Origin: Pseudomonas sp. LBUM920
Lineage (GTDB): Bacteria > Pseudomonadota > Gammaproteobacteria > Pseudomonadales > Pseudomonadaceae
Assembly: GCF_003852315.1 (NCBI RefSeq)
Contig: NZ_CP027762.1
Location: 4,259,501 to 4,323,500 of the forward strand
Length of the DNA stretch: 64,000 nt
Direction: 5' to 3'
Shown here: piece after piece, positions 43,300 to 52,142 of the stretch
How the letters are laid out: each line of letters opens with the position of its first letter
How positions within the stretch are numbered: position 1 is the stretch's first letter
Translations under genes and position numbers: made by a program
The notes under the pieces: model-generated
The model's input: the letters and a program-made list of their open reading frames with translations, nothing else
Databases searched by the model: none
What the model was told of the DNA's origin: nothing

Positions 43300-45654
43300 A
43301 TGCTCATCTATCCAAAAGCCCACTTTCATCCCTACACCCACGCGAGCGGCGGCTGGGGCTCGGCGCAGTCGGTGATGAAAATTCTCTGGCGCGAACAGGC
43401 CTTTGCCAAGGCCACCAAAGCGCTGCTCAAACAGAACAAGCCCGATGGCTTCGCCTGCGTCAGTTGCGCCTGGGCCAAACCCGGCAAGCCGCATGCCCTG
43501 GAGTTCTGCGAAAACGGCGCCAAGGCCACGGCCTGGGAACTGACCTCGCTCAAGACCTCACCTGCGTTCTTCGCCGAACACTCGCTCAGTGAACTGCGCC
43601 AATGGTCGGACTACGCACTGGAGCAACACGGGCGACTGACCCATCCGATGCGCTACGACGCGGCCACCGACCGCTACCGCGAAACGTCATGGGAGGAGGC
43701 TTACCGCGAGATCGGCGCGCAATTGCAAACGCTGCAACCCGACAGCGTGGTGTTTTACGCCTCGGGCCGCGCCTCGCTGGAAACTTCGTTCATGTACCAG
43801 CTGTTCGCTCGGGCCTATGGCACCAACAACCTGCCCGACAGTTCGAACATGTGCCACGAAAGCACCTCGGTCGGCTTGCAGGAGAGTATCGGCATCCCCG
43901 TCGGGAGCGTGACGCTGGAAGATTTCGAGCACACCGACTGCCTGTTTTTCTTCGGCCAGAATGTCGGCAGTAATGCCCCGCGCATGCTTCACCAGTTGCA
44001 GGATGCGCGCAAACGCGACGTGCCGATCATCACCTTCAACCCCTTGCGCGAACGTGGGTTGGAACGCTTCGTCAATCCGCAATCACCGGTGGAAATGCTC
44101 ACCCCCGAATCCACCGTGATCAGTACCCAGTATCACCAGGTGGCAATCGGTGGCGACACGGCCGCCCTGCTCGGCCTGGCTAAAGTGCTGCTGGAGCTGG
44201 ACGACCAGGCACAGCGCGACGGGCGTGCGCCGGTACTCGACTACGCCTTTATCGCCGAACACACCGAAGGCTTCGACGCGTTTGCGGCGATGGTTCGCGC
44301 CGCGCAGTGGCCGACCATCGAGCGCCGCTCCGGCCTGAGCCGCAGCGCCCTGGAGGCGGCCGCGCAGGTGTACGCGCGCAGTAACCGGGTCATGATGATC
44401 TACGGCATGGGCCTGACTCAGCATCGGCACGGGGTGCAAAACGTGCAAATGCTGGCGAACCTGTTGCTGATGCGCGGCAATTTCGGCAAGCCGGGTGCAG
44501 GAATCTGCCCGGTGCGCGGCCACTCCAATGTGCAGGGCCAGCGCACGGTGGGCATTACCGAAGACCCGAAAAAAGTCCCGGTCGAACTGATCGAGCAGCA
44601 GTTCGGCTTCAAGGTGCCGGAGCAAATGGGCCTGTGCACGGTGGACGCCTGCGAAGGCATTCTGGCCGGGCGCGTGCGCGGCTTTATCGGCTTGGGCGGC
44701 AACTTCCTGCGCGCGATTCCCGACACGTCGCGCATGGAGCCGGCCTGGCAAACCTTGCAACTCAACGTGCAGATCGCGACCAAACTCAATCGTACGCACT
44801 TGTTGCCCGCGCAACACCAGTGGCTGCTGCCGTGCCTGGGGCGCATCGAAATCGACCGACAGCAGGGGGTCGAGCAAACCTGGGCCACCGAGGACAGCAC
44901 CGGCTGCATCCACGGCTGGCATGGCAGCGCCGAACCGGTCAGCACCCACGTGCGCGCCGAGGCCAGCATCGTCGCCGGCCTGGCCCAGGCCACGTTGCCA
45001 GCGGGCGGCTCGATTGACTGGCAGGGCTGGAGCGCGGACTACTCAAAAGTGCGCAGCGCCATCAGCCGCATCTACCCGCAGATCTTCCACGACATGGAAA
45101 CCCGCATGGCCGAACCGGGAGGATTTCACCGCCCCATCGCCGTTGCGCACCGCAAATGGCTGACCGACAGCGGCAAGGCACAGTTCGTGCTGCCCGCCAC
45201 GCTCAATGAAGACGATGACGTCAACACCCAGGTGCTGGCGCGTGATGTGCTGCAACTGATGACGCTGCGCAGCAACGACCAGTTCAACACCACGATCTAC
45301 GGCTACGAGGATCGCTTTCGCGGCATCAGTGGCACGCGCGAGGTGATCTTCATGCACCGCAACGATATCGCGCGGCTGGGTTTCGAGAACGGTCAGGGGG
45401 TGATGTTGACCACCGCCATAGAGCCTGAGGTCAAGCGCCAGGTCGGTCCGCTGGAAATCGTTGCGTATGACATCCCCGAAGGCTGCGCCGCGGCGTATTA
45501 CCCTGAATGCAACCCACTGGTGCCGCTCTGGCACCACGCCGAACGCAGCAAGGTGCCGGCGGCCAAATCGGTGCCGATACGCTTGAGCGTGCCGGTTGAT
45601 CAACGCTTGGGCGAGAGCCCGACCGCGCAGGCCACCACCGCCGGATCGCCCTGA
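43300..45654 (+). CDS. YdeP/FdhF-family molybdopterin oxidoreductase
   Basis: This 784-residue enzyme is related to formate dehydrogenase alpha subunits, subgroup YdeP. It shows an N-terminal Cys53-x2-Cys56...Cys70 set, YASGRASLETSFMYQLFARA, then SNMCHESTSVGLQESIG, with Cys in the place of the Mo-ligand seleno/cysteine region, and MLANLLLMRGNFGKPGAGIC, VRGHSNVQGQRTVGITE for bis-MGD binding. In E. coli YdeP is linked to acid resistance; the reaction is unknown. No fdhD accessory gene is adjacent, which is unusual for this group. A GTG 9 bp upstream is an alternative start. The 3' end overlaps the convergent pseudo-receiver gene by 55 bp. Confidence 0.88.
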   Translation: MLIYPKAHFHPYTHASGGWGSAQSVMKILWREQAFAKATKALLKQNKPDGFACVSCAWAKPGKPHALEFCENGAKATAWELTSLKTSPAFFAEHSLSELRQWSDYALEQHGRLTHPMRYDAATDRYRETSWEEAYREIGAQLQTLQPDSVVFYASGRASLETSFMYQLFARAYGTNNLPDSSNMCHESTSVGLQESIGIPVGSVTLEDFEHTDCLFFFGQNVGSNAPRMLHQLQDARKRDVPIITFNPLRERGLERFVNPQSPVEMLTPESTVISTQYHQVAIGGDTAALLGLAKVLLELDDQAQRDGRAPVLDYAFIAEHTEGFDAFAAMVRAAQWPTIERRSGLSRSALEAAAQVYARSNRVMMIYGMGLTQHRHGVQNVQMLANLLLMRGNFGKPGAGICPVRGHSNVQGQRTVGITEDPKKVPVELIEQQFGFKVPEQMGLCTVDACEGILAGRVRGFIGLGGNFLRAIPDTSRMEPAWQTLQLNVQIATKLNRTHLLPAQHQWLLPCLGRIEIDRQQGVEQTWATEDSTGCIHGWHGSAEPVSTHVRAEASIVAGLAQATLPAGGSIDWQGWSADYSKVRSAISRIYPQIFHDMETRMAEPGGFHRPIAVAHRKWLTDSGKAQFVLPATLNEDDDVNTQVLARDVLQLMTLRSNDQFNTTIYGYEDRFRGISGTREVIFMHRNDIARLGFENGQGVMLTTAIEPEVKRQVGPLEIVAYDIPEGCAAAYYPECNPLVPLWHHAERSKVPAAKSVPIRLSVPVDQRLGESPTAQATTAGSP

Positions 45655-46121
45655 TAGATCGCGCGTGGCGCCGCTGACGGCACGCTGGTCCGGCTGTCAA
45701 CGGCGCGCAGCACCGGGCGTTCGACCGTGGGCAGGCTATGGTCGGGATCGACCACTTCCATGCAGCGACGCAGCGAGTTGAAATCCGGCGATTGCGACAG
45801 CGACAAATGCAGGGTCTGGCTGACCGACACCGACACCACCGAGCTTTGCGCACATTGCCCGTCATAGATCAGCGTGTGGCGAATCAGCGGGTTGTCATGG
45901 CAATACTTCAACAGGTTGACCTGCCGCGAGTGCACCAGCGCCGTGTTGATGATCAACAGGTCGAACGCCACAGCGCCTGAACGTGTCAGTGCCTGCAGTT
46001 CGTCGAACGAGCTCAAGGGGACGATACGGTGATAGCCCAGCTGGTTGAGCATTTTCTCGATCTTGATCCGTTGCAGAAGGTCTGCATCGGCAATCAGAAG
46101 GCGTAACGCTTTATTGGACAT
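45600..46121 (-). CDS. receiver-like protein lacking the phosphoacceptor Asp (pseudo-receiver)
   Basis: This 173-residue protein begins like a response-regulator receiver: ALRLLIADADLLQRIKIEKM, then LNQLGYHRIVPLSSFDELQA. Where the phosphorylated Asp should stand, the sequence reads AFDLLIINTALVHS, with Asn, and the usual conserved Thr/Lys pattern is not evident. There is no output domain; the last ~60 residues have low complexity. It is probably a phosphorylation-independent adaptor. It is divergent from the fimbrial chaperone gene and shares with it a 188-bp gap holding two Rcs-like boxes. Start ATG 46121 has a weak ribosome site, so 46145 is a possible alternative. Confidence 0.75.
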   Translation of the reverse strand: MSNKALRLLIADADLLQRIKIEKMLNQLGYHRIVPLSSFDELQALTRSGAVAFDLLIINTALVHSRQVNLLKYCHDNPLIRHTLIYDGQCAQSSVVSVSVSQTLHLSLSQSPDFNSLRRCMEVVDPDHSLPTVERPVLRAVDSRTSVPSAAPRAIYQGDPAVVACAVGLSPKR

Positions 46122-46200
46122 AGGGTAAACCTGGCAGGTGGGCATCCGCGTCGATCATTCAACGCTGACCACGTTACCCGTCAGGGGTGAAACCTGACTT

Positions 46201-46214
46201 TAAGGCGATTCTGA
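46201..46214. promoter_or_regulatory. Rcs-box-like palindrome, inverted copy
   Basis: TAAGGCGATTCTGA. Its reverse complement, TCAGAATCGCCTTA, differs from the 46244 copy at two positions. It lies in the gap between the divergent pseudo-receiver and chaperone genes, so it may serve the minus-strand gene. Confidence 0.5.
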
Positions 46215-46243
46215 AACGGTAACCGGGTACAGCCCCGCACTTT

Positions 46244-46257
46244 TAAGAATCGCCTGA
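46244..46257. promoter_or_regulatory. Rcs-box-like palindrome before fimbrial chaperone gene
   Basis: TAAGAATCGCCTGA matches the first nine bases of the pilin-promoter box at 56090 exactly and the whole at twelve of fourteen. It is 52 bp upstream of the chaperone ATG at 46310. Confidence 0.55.
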
Positions 46258-46309
46258 AAGCCCCCACGGTGCCCTGCCCCTACCATGGGCCGCGTTCCCA
46301 CACGCTCCC

Positions 46310-47014
46310 ATGGATTCATCTGTGCTCATGTTTTTACTCAGAATGATGATTTTAGCCTGCGGATTGCTGGCCCTTGCACCGCCGCCCGCCAGCGCCGCGC
46401 TGAAGGTCGAAGGCACGCGCCTGATCTATTTCGGCCATGACCGCGAAGCCAACATCAGCGTGGTCAACCAGGCTGCACGGGAAGTGGTGGTGCAAACCTG
46501 GATCAGCGGCCAGGACGAAGCCAGCAGCCACAGCGTGCCGTTTGCCGCCACCGAGCCGTTGGTGCAGCTGGGCGCCGGCGAGCATCATCAGTTGCGCATC
46601 CTGTATGCCGGTGAAGGGTTGCCCAGCGACCGTGAATCGCTGTTCTGGCTGAATATCATGGAGATCCCGCTCAAGCCGGAAGACCCCAACAGCGTGCAAT
46701 TTGCGATACGCCAGCGGCTCAAGCTGTTCTATCGGCCACCCGCGCTCAAAGGCGGCTCGGCCGACGCGGTGCAGCAACTGCAATGGCGCAGCAACGATGG
46801 GCGCACCGTCACGGTCAGCAACCCCAGCGCCTTTCACCTGTCGCTGGTGAACCTGCAAACCGACGGCCAGGTGCTCAGTGATTACCTGCTGCTCAAGCCT
46901 TTCGAGCACAAAACCCTGACCGCGCCCGGCCCGTTGCCCACAGGCACCACCCTCCACTTCACCGAAATCACCGATATCGGTTTGCAAGCCCGCCACAGCG
47001 CGGCGCTCAACTGA
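46310..47014 (+). CDS. fimbrial periplasmic chaperone (PapD-like), adhesin-linked
   Basis: This 234-residue precursor has a signal peptide (hydrophobic MMILACGLLALAPP, cleavage near ASA). The two Ig-like domains of PapD chaperones are evident: ALKVEGTRLIYFGHDREANI with the subunit-anchoring Arg, then LPSDRESLFWLNIMEIPLKP, the family signature, and FAIRQRLKLFYRPPAL with its conserved Lys. It caps pilus subunits by donor-strand complementation. It is a paralogue of the chaperone at 56866 and is coupled by TGATG to the adhesin, which is likely its client. An alternative start is ATG 46328. Confidence 0.92.
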   Translation: MDSSVLMFLLRMMILACGLLALAPPPASAALKVEGTRLIYFGHDREANISVVNQAAREVVVQTWISGQDEASSHSVPFAATEPLVQLGAGEHHQLRILYAGEGLPSDRESLFWLNIMEIPLKPEDPNSVQFAIRQRLKLFYRPPALKGGSADAVQQLQWRSNDGRTVTVSNPSAFHLSLVNLQTDGQVLSDYLLLKPFEHKTLTAPGPLPTGTTLHFTEITDIGLQARHSAALN

Positions 47015-48021
47015 TGATTCGCGGGGTATTTGCACCAATGTCACTCACCAAACGATTTCTACCCATGCTGCTGTGGGCTTGCGCAGTCCTGCCCGCCACC
47101 AGCCATGCGCTGGCCTGCCGTGAGGATGGCAGCGACTCGATCATTACCAAGGAAGCCTTGGGCACCGCCCTGGCGGTGGCGGCCGACGCGCCAAACGGCA
47201 GCATTATCTGGGAGTCCGGCCCACGCTCCACCGATGTGATTTGCAAAGATGACTACTACTACGGCCGCGAGGAGATCTACTTCTACGTCAACCCGGCCAA
47301 CGTCAGCATTGGCACGGGCATCCGCGTGGGTATTCGCTATAACAACCAGCCGATCACCCAAAGTACCGGCAAGGTCGGCACCGGGTTCTTTTCCGACCGC
47401 GGCTGCAACCTGGCCAACTGCAAAGGCTGGGACAAGGCGCGCTTCACCCTCAACTTCAGCGTGTTCATCGAGAAATACGACCCTACGCCTCCCAGTGGCC
47501 AGGCCAGTACCCTGACCGAGTATCGGGTGTTCCAGCTGGACGGCGTACGCGGCCTGAACTCAAGGCCCAACAGCAACTTCAACTACGTGGTCACCGGCAT
47601 GAACGGCATCCGCTTCGTGCCCTGTACCCCCGAGCTGACCATCAGCCCCAGCGTGGTCAGCTTCCCGATGCCCTCGCGCAAATTTGCCATCGGCGAAGTC
47701 GCCAGCACCGCAAATTTCAGCTTGAACCTGCGCAAAGGTTGCGACACGCCTTATACCGTCAGCGCTCGCTTCGCCACCACGCCGGGTGGCGGCAGTGTGA
47801 TCAACGGGTTACTGGTACCGGACAACAATAAATCGGTGGGCATCGCCCTGTCCCGCGCCGAAAGCCAACAGCAATTGCCGTTCGACAATTGGTTCACGCT
47901 GCAGGAACTGATGGGCCTGGGCCAGAGCCGCGACGAATTCCGCGCCGATTTGAAATGGCGCACCCTGCCGATTCCCGGCGCATTCGACGCCGCAGTGGTG
48001 GTGGATATGTATTACAAATAG
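47014..48021 (+). CDS. two-domain fimbrial tip adhesin
   Basis: This 335-residue precursor has a signal peptide (FLPMLLWACAVLPATSHALA; ATG 47014 overlaps the chaperone stop, ATG 47038 also possible). An N-terminal domain of about 175 residues (ACREDGSDSIITKEALGTAL onward, with cysteine pairs such as DRGCNLANCKGW) is followed by a pilin-like domain starting near FVPCTPELTISPSVVSFPMP that ends in AAVVVDMYYK, like a donor-strand acceptor. That is the layout of FimH/CupB6-type tip adhesins. The receptor is unknown. It has a dedicated chaperone but no adjacent usher: the only usher is 9.7 kb downstream. Confidence 0.83.
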   Translation: MIRGVFAPMSLTKRFLPMLLWACAVLPATSHALACREDGSDSIITKEALGTALAVAADAPNGSIIWESGPRSTDVICKDDYYYGREEIYFYVNPANVSIGTGIRVGIRYNNQPITQSTGKVGTGFFSDRGCNLANCKGWDKARFTLNFSVFIEKYDPTPPSGQASTLTEYRVFQLDGVRGLNSRPNSNFNYVVTGMNGIRFVPCTPELTISPSVVSFPMPSRKFAIGEVASTANFSLNLRKGCDTPYTVSARFATTPGGGSVINGLLVPDNNKSVGIALSRAESQQQLPFDNWFTLQELMGLGQSRDEFRADLKWRTLPIPGAFDAAVVVDMYYK

Positions 48022-48031
48022 CTGATTTTTT

Positions 48032-48045
48032 TAAGGATCGTCTTA
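48032..48045. promoter_or_regulatory. Rcs-box-like palindrome before hybrid kinase gene
   Basis: TAAGGATCGTCTTA differs by one base from the pilin-promoter box at 56090-56103. It is 10 bp after the adhesin stop and 35 bp before the kinase ATG. Its AAGGA could instead be the ribosome site of a tiny ORF (48045-48071, 8 codons), so function is uncertain. Confidence 0.5.
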
Positions 48046-48080
48046 TGCCACGCGGCACGGCCGACGCTTAAAGTCCGCCG

Positions 48081-50879
48081 ATGCGATTGAAAAGTTATCT
48101 GCTCCAGATCAACCCCGTCCTCTCCCGACCCGAAGCAGCCAGAAGGCTGCTTCGTATTTTCGCGACCGTGCTGCTCATCGGCATCCTCAGCGGCGTGTAC
48201 ACCTTTCTGTTGTCCACCTTCAATAACGATATTTCCCAACGCCGTGGCTACATGAGCAGCGCCATCGCCGAAGCCCATACGTTTTTCACCAACCGCGAGG
48301 CGCTGCTTGAAAGTCTCAGCCTCTCGGCGGTGCGCAAGCAGTCAAGGATTTACCCCTCCTCTCCCGAAGAAGAGCATGTGCAGCTGGGCGACACGCCGGG
48401 CAACCAGTGGAGCATCTGGCTGACGGCACGCCTGCGCGACTACCTCAAGGCCAAGCAACTCAACCTGCTGTATGTAAACGCCGGCCCTACCCCGCAGGTG
48501 ACACGGGTGTATGACGCGACCGCGCACGTCCTGCCGATTTCCAAGTGCATGCTCAACCGCCTCAAGGCCTTGCAGCACAGCGATCCGTCCACCCTTAACG
48601 AGTTGTGGCTGAGCGACCGCACCGAACACCATTCGCACCTGTACATATTCATCCGTCTGGATCGCCAAGACCCCACTTCCGGCTGGCTGGGACTGGAAAT
48701 GGAAAGCCGAGAAGTGTCCCAGGCCCTCAGCGACCAGAGCGCCGGCGAGTTCATGATGCTCAACTCCCAGGGCATGCTGGTATTTACCAACAGCGACGAC
48801 ACGCAGATGCGCCAGCAACACCTCAAGCCCAAGGAAGACAGCTTCTTCGGCTTTGTCGGCAACGGCTTGCTGCCCGATCACCTGGTGATCCGCAAGCACC
48901 TGAAATCCTCGGACTGGCAGTTGATGTATTCCATTGACTTGCGCGCCGTGGTCACCGGCTTGTGGAAACAGCTACTGGGTTCGCTGCTGTTCTGCCTGTT
49001 CAGCCTGACGCTGATCTGGCTGGTGATGCGCCGCGTCGACCAGCGCTTCATCATTCCCTCGATTCACCGCATCCAGGCACTGATCGAAAGCGAGGCGTTT
49101 GGCCGCGACGTAATCCAGACCGCGCCTGTCGCCCTGTGCGTACTGCGCCGCACCGACGGCCAGGTGGTGCTGGAAAACACCCTCGCCCAGCAATGGCTGG
49201 GCCACGGCCCGGAGCGCGAGGCGTTGCGCGCCGGTTGGATCGCGCAGGCCTACGCCGGTGAACCGTCCGAACGCAGCGATTACTTTGAAACCATCGACGG
49301 CCGTCACCTGTACCTGAGCAGCGCGCCGACCCGTTACAGGGGCGAGGACGTGTTGTTTTGCGCCTTCAGCGATATCAGCGCACGCAAACAGGTGGAAGCG
49401 GCGCTGGAAGAAGCGCGGCAGTCGGCAGACGCTGCCAACGCCGCCAAGACCTTGTTCCTGGCGACCATGAGCCATGAAATCCGCACGCCGCTGTACGGCG
49501 TGCTCGGCACCCTGGAATTGCTGGCGCGCACACAACTGGACGCCCAGCAGAAAGACTATCTGCACGCCATCGAAGGTTCGTCTTCGACCTTGCTGCAACT
49601 GATCTGCGACGTGCTCGACGTGTCGAAGATCGAGGCCGGGCAGCTGGCTTTGGAAATGAGCGAGTTTTCGCCGCTGGACCTGGTCCACGAAATCATCCAG
49701 GGCTACGCCGCGGCCGCCCAGGGCAAAGGTTTGCAGCTGTATGCCTGCTTCGACCCGAAGTTGCCGGAACGGCTGATCGGCGACGTGACACGCATCCGCC
49801 AGATCCTCAACAACCTGCTCAACAACGCCGTGAAGTTCACCGACTACGGGCGCGTGGTGCTGCGCGTCAAAGTGCTTGGCCGCGATGGCGAGCGCTCCAG
49901 TGTGTTGTGGCAAGTCTCGGACACCGGCAAAGGCATCGCCCAGGAAGACCAGGCGATGATTTTCGAGCCCTTCTACCAGAGCGAAGGCAACACTAACGTG
50001 GTTGCCGGCACCGGCCTGGGCCTGCCGATCTGCCAGCGCCTCACCGAATTGATGAACGGCAATATCCGCATGGTCAGCGAACTGGGCCTGGGCAGCAGCT
50101 TCAGCCTGATCCTGCCGCTGGAAGAAGCGCCGACGCCACCGATGACTCCGTTGCTGGCCGAGACGATCTACGTGGTGTCGCCCATCCCGGAACTGGCGCA
50201 CTCGATCAGCGGCTGGCTGCGCCGCTGGGGTGCACGCGCTCAGACCGGGCTGCCGACGCTGCCGGAAAGCCATCTGCTGCTGCAAGTGCATCCCGGCAGC
50301 GTCGATCCATTGCTGGCGCCCGAGTGGCCGGGCCCGGTGATTCACGTCAGCAGCCATGCCTGCACCGCGCTGGAGGCCGAGGCCGGCGCCTGGCACGTCA
50401 ACCTCAACCACTTGGGCGCTGTTCATCAGGCCGTGAGCCAGGCCCAGGGGCTGTGGGTGGCCCGCGCCGGTGAGCAGACGCGTCAGCGTGACTTGAACAA
50501 ACTCAACCTGCACCTGCTGGTGGCCGAGGACAACATCATCAACCAGCTGATTTTGCGTGACCAACTCGAAGAGCTCGGCTGCACCGTGGAGCTGGCGGCC
50601 GATGGTCAGGAAGCGTTGCAGCTGTACACCGCCGGCAACTTCGACGTGGTGCTGACGGACGTGAACATGCCCCACATCAACGGCTACGAACTGGCGCGCG
50701 AACTGCGTCGTCAGGGCTGCCCGTTGCCGATTATCGGGGCCACCGCCAACGCCATGCGCGGCGAGGCCGACCTGTGCCTGGCCGCCGGCATGAACCATTG
50801 CCTGGTCAAACCCTTTGCGTTGCGGGCTCTATTCAACTCCCTGGCGCCTTATGCACGGATCACCCATGAAGCCCCTTAG
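48081..50879 (+). CDS. hybrid sensor histidine kinase 1 (PvrS-like), no HPt
   Basis: This 932-residue inner-membrane kinase has TM1 about 25-46, a periplasmic sensor of about 250 residues, TM2 about 297-316, a PAS-like segment, HisKA with His465 (ATMSHEIRTPLYG), a HATPase (RIRQILNNLLNNAVKFTDYG, GTGLGLPIC) and a C-terminal receiver with Asp860 (VVLTDVNMPHINGY). There is no HPt domain, so phosphate must pass on through another protein. It is a clear paralogue of the kinase at 52143. The periplasmic part differs, so it probably reads another signal. Its gene overlaps the REC-EAL gene by 14 bp, matching the PvrS-PvrR arrangement. Confidence 0.9.
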   Translation: MRLKSYLLQINPVLSRPEAARRLLRIFATVLLIGILSGVYTFLLSTFNNDISQRRGYMSSAIAEAHTFFTNREALLESLSLSAVRKQSRIYPSSPEEEHVQLGDTPGNQWSIWLTARLRDYLKAKQLNLLYVNAGPTPQVTRVYDATAHVLPISKCMLNRLKALQHSDPSTLNELWLSDRTEHHSHLYIFIRLDRQDPTSGWLGLEMESREVSQALSDQSAGEFMMLNSQGMLVFTNSDDTQMRQQHLKPKEDSFFGFVGNGLLPDHLVIRKHLKSSDWQLMYSIDLRAVVTGLWKQLLGSLLFCLFSLTLIWLVMRRVDQRFIIPSIHRIQALIESEAFGRDVIQTAPVALCVLRRTDGQVVLENTLAQQWLGHGPEREALRAGWIAQAYAGEPSERSDYFETIDGRHLYLSSAPTRYRGEDVLFCAFSDISARKQVEAALEEARQSADAANAAKTLFLATMSHEIRTPLYGVLGTLELLARTQLDAQQKDYLHAIEGSSSTLLQLICDVLDVSKIEAGQLALEMSEFSPLDLVHEIIQGYAAAAQGKGLQLYACFDPKLPERLIGDVTRIRQILNNLLNNAVKFTDYGRVVLRVKVLGRDGERSSVLWQVSDTGKGIAQEDQAMIFEPFYQSEGNTNVVAGTGLGLPICQRLTELMNGNIRMVSELGLGSSFSLILPLEEAPTPPMTPLLAETIYVVSPIPELAHSISGWLRRWGARAQTGLPTLPESHLLLQVHPGSVDPLLAPEWPGPVIHVSSHACTALEAEAGAWHVNLNHLGAVHQAVSQAQGLWVARAGEQTRQRDLNKLNLHLLVAEDNIINQLILRDQLEELGCTVELAADGQEALQLYTAGNFDVVLTDVNMPHINGYELARELRRQGCPLPIIGATANAMRGEADLCLAAGMNHCLVKPFALRALFNSLAPYARITHEAP

Positions 50880-52059
50880 TATTTTGATTGTTGAGGACCA
50901 TCCCCTGCAGCACATCTACCTGCAGCACCTGCTCAGTGAGTTGGGGGATTTCATGCTCGAAACCGCCGAGGACGGTAAAGAAGCGCTGGAGCGTCTGCGC
51001 CAGCGCGATTTCGACCTGGTACTGACCGACCTGCTGATGCCCGGCATGGACGGCGTGCAGTTTATCCAGTGTCTGGCCAGCCTGCGCTGCAAGCCGGCGC
51101 TGGCGATCATGAGCGCGGCGTCGCGGCGCATGCTGATGGCGGCCAGCCTGGTGGCAAAAAACCTCGATGTGGAAGTGATCGGGCTGATCTCCAAACCGGT
51201 CGCCGCCGACGCCCTGCGCAGCCTCGTCGACCAGCTCAGGAACACCGTGCGCAAGCCCTCCCCCGAATTGCCCGAACACCTGGACATCGACCGCCACACC
51301 CTGGTGCACGCCATGAGCAGCGGCCAACTGCAGGCCTGGTTCCAACCGAAAAAATCCCTCGCCAACGGCCGCATCGTCGCCGCCGAAGCCCTGGTGCGCT
51401 GGATGCACCCCGAGCAAGGCGTGATGCTGCCCGCCGCGTTCCTGCCGGCGATCAAGGCATTCGAGCTGGAGGAGCGATTGTTGTGGGTGGTGCTCAAACA
51501 GGCGATCCACGCCCAGGAACGCTGGCGCCAGCGTGGCTACGAAATACCGGTGTCGATCAACTTGCCCACGCACCTGCTCAACAGCCATGACCTGGCCGAC
51601 CGCTTGCTGGAATTCGTGCTGCACCACGACGGCATTCCCGGAATGATCTGCTTCGAGCTGATGGAATGCTCGGTGCCCCAGGACATCAGCAACTTCTACG
51701 CCGGCGCCTGCCGCCTGCGCATCAAGGGCTTCGGCCTGTCCCAGGACGATTTCGGCAAGGGCTACAGCTCGTACCTGAACCTGGTCTCCACACCGTTTAC
51801 CGAATTGAAGATCGACCAGGCACTGGTGCAGGGCTGCCACGACAACGAGGGCATGGCCCAGGCCCTGGCAAGCATCATCGCGCTGGGCCGCAAACTGGGT
51901 CTCACCGTGGTGGCCGAAGGGGTGGAAACCCCGCAGCAACTGGCGCTGCTGCGCAAGGTCGACTGCAATCAGGTGCAGGGTTTCCTGATTTCTCACGCGG
52001 TCTCTTCCGAACAATTTCAACAACTTCTGAACAATGATGGCCCCGCGACATCTCACTAG
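50866..52059 (+). CDS. REC-EAL response regulator, c-di-GMP phosphodiesterase (PvrR/RocR-like)
   Basis: This 397-residue protein has an N-terminal receiver (LSILIVEDHPLQ, Asp55 in VLTDLLMPGMDG) joined to an EAL domain. Catalytic features are present: EAL at 174-176 (AAEALVRW), INLPTHLL for the Asn, ELME, DDFGKGYSS, LKID and VAEGVET, so it should hydrolyse c-di-GMP. In P. aeruginosa, RocR and PvrR of this build act with hybrid kinases in control of Cup fimbriae and biofilm. Start ATG 50866 begins MKPLSILIVEDH inside the end of the kinase gene. Confidence 0.92.
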   Translation: MKPLSILIVEDHPLQHIYLQHLLSELGDFMLETAEDGKEALERLRQRDFDLVLTDLLMPGMDGVQFIQCLASLRCKPALAIMSAASRRMLMAASLVAKNLDVEVIGLISKPVAADALRSLVDQLRNTVRKPSPELPEHLDIDRHTLVHAMSSGQLQAWFQPKKSLANGRIVAAEALVRWMHPEQGVMLPAAFLPAIKAFELEERLLWVVLKQAIHAQERWRQRGYEIPVSINLPTHLLNSHDLADRLLEFVLHHDGIPGMICFELMECSVPQDISNFYAGACRLRIKGFGLSQDDFGKGYSSYLNLVSTPFTELKIDQALVQGCHDNEGMAQALASIIALGRKLGLTVVAEGVETPQQLALLRKVDCNQVQGFLISHAVSSEQFQQLLNNDGPATSH

Positions 52060-52142
52060 CTGGCGGCCGCGGATTATCTGTTCGATAGTAAGGAGTAAGC
52101 TCCATCCTGTGCCGATTTATCCTGCGCCTGCGGAAACCTCTG

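Noticed and set aside
48972..50798. Long minus-strand frame opposite hybrid kinase 1
   Set aside because: Its composition is antisense-like with no motif; the plus-strand kinase domains are unambiguous.
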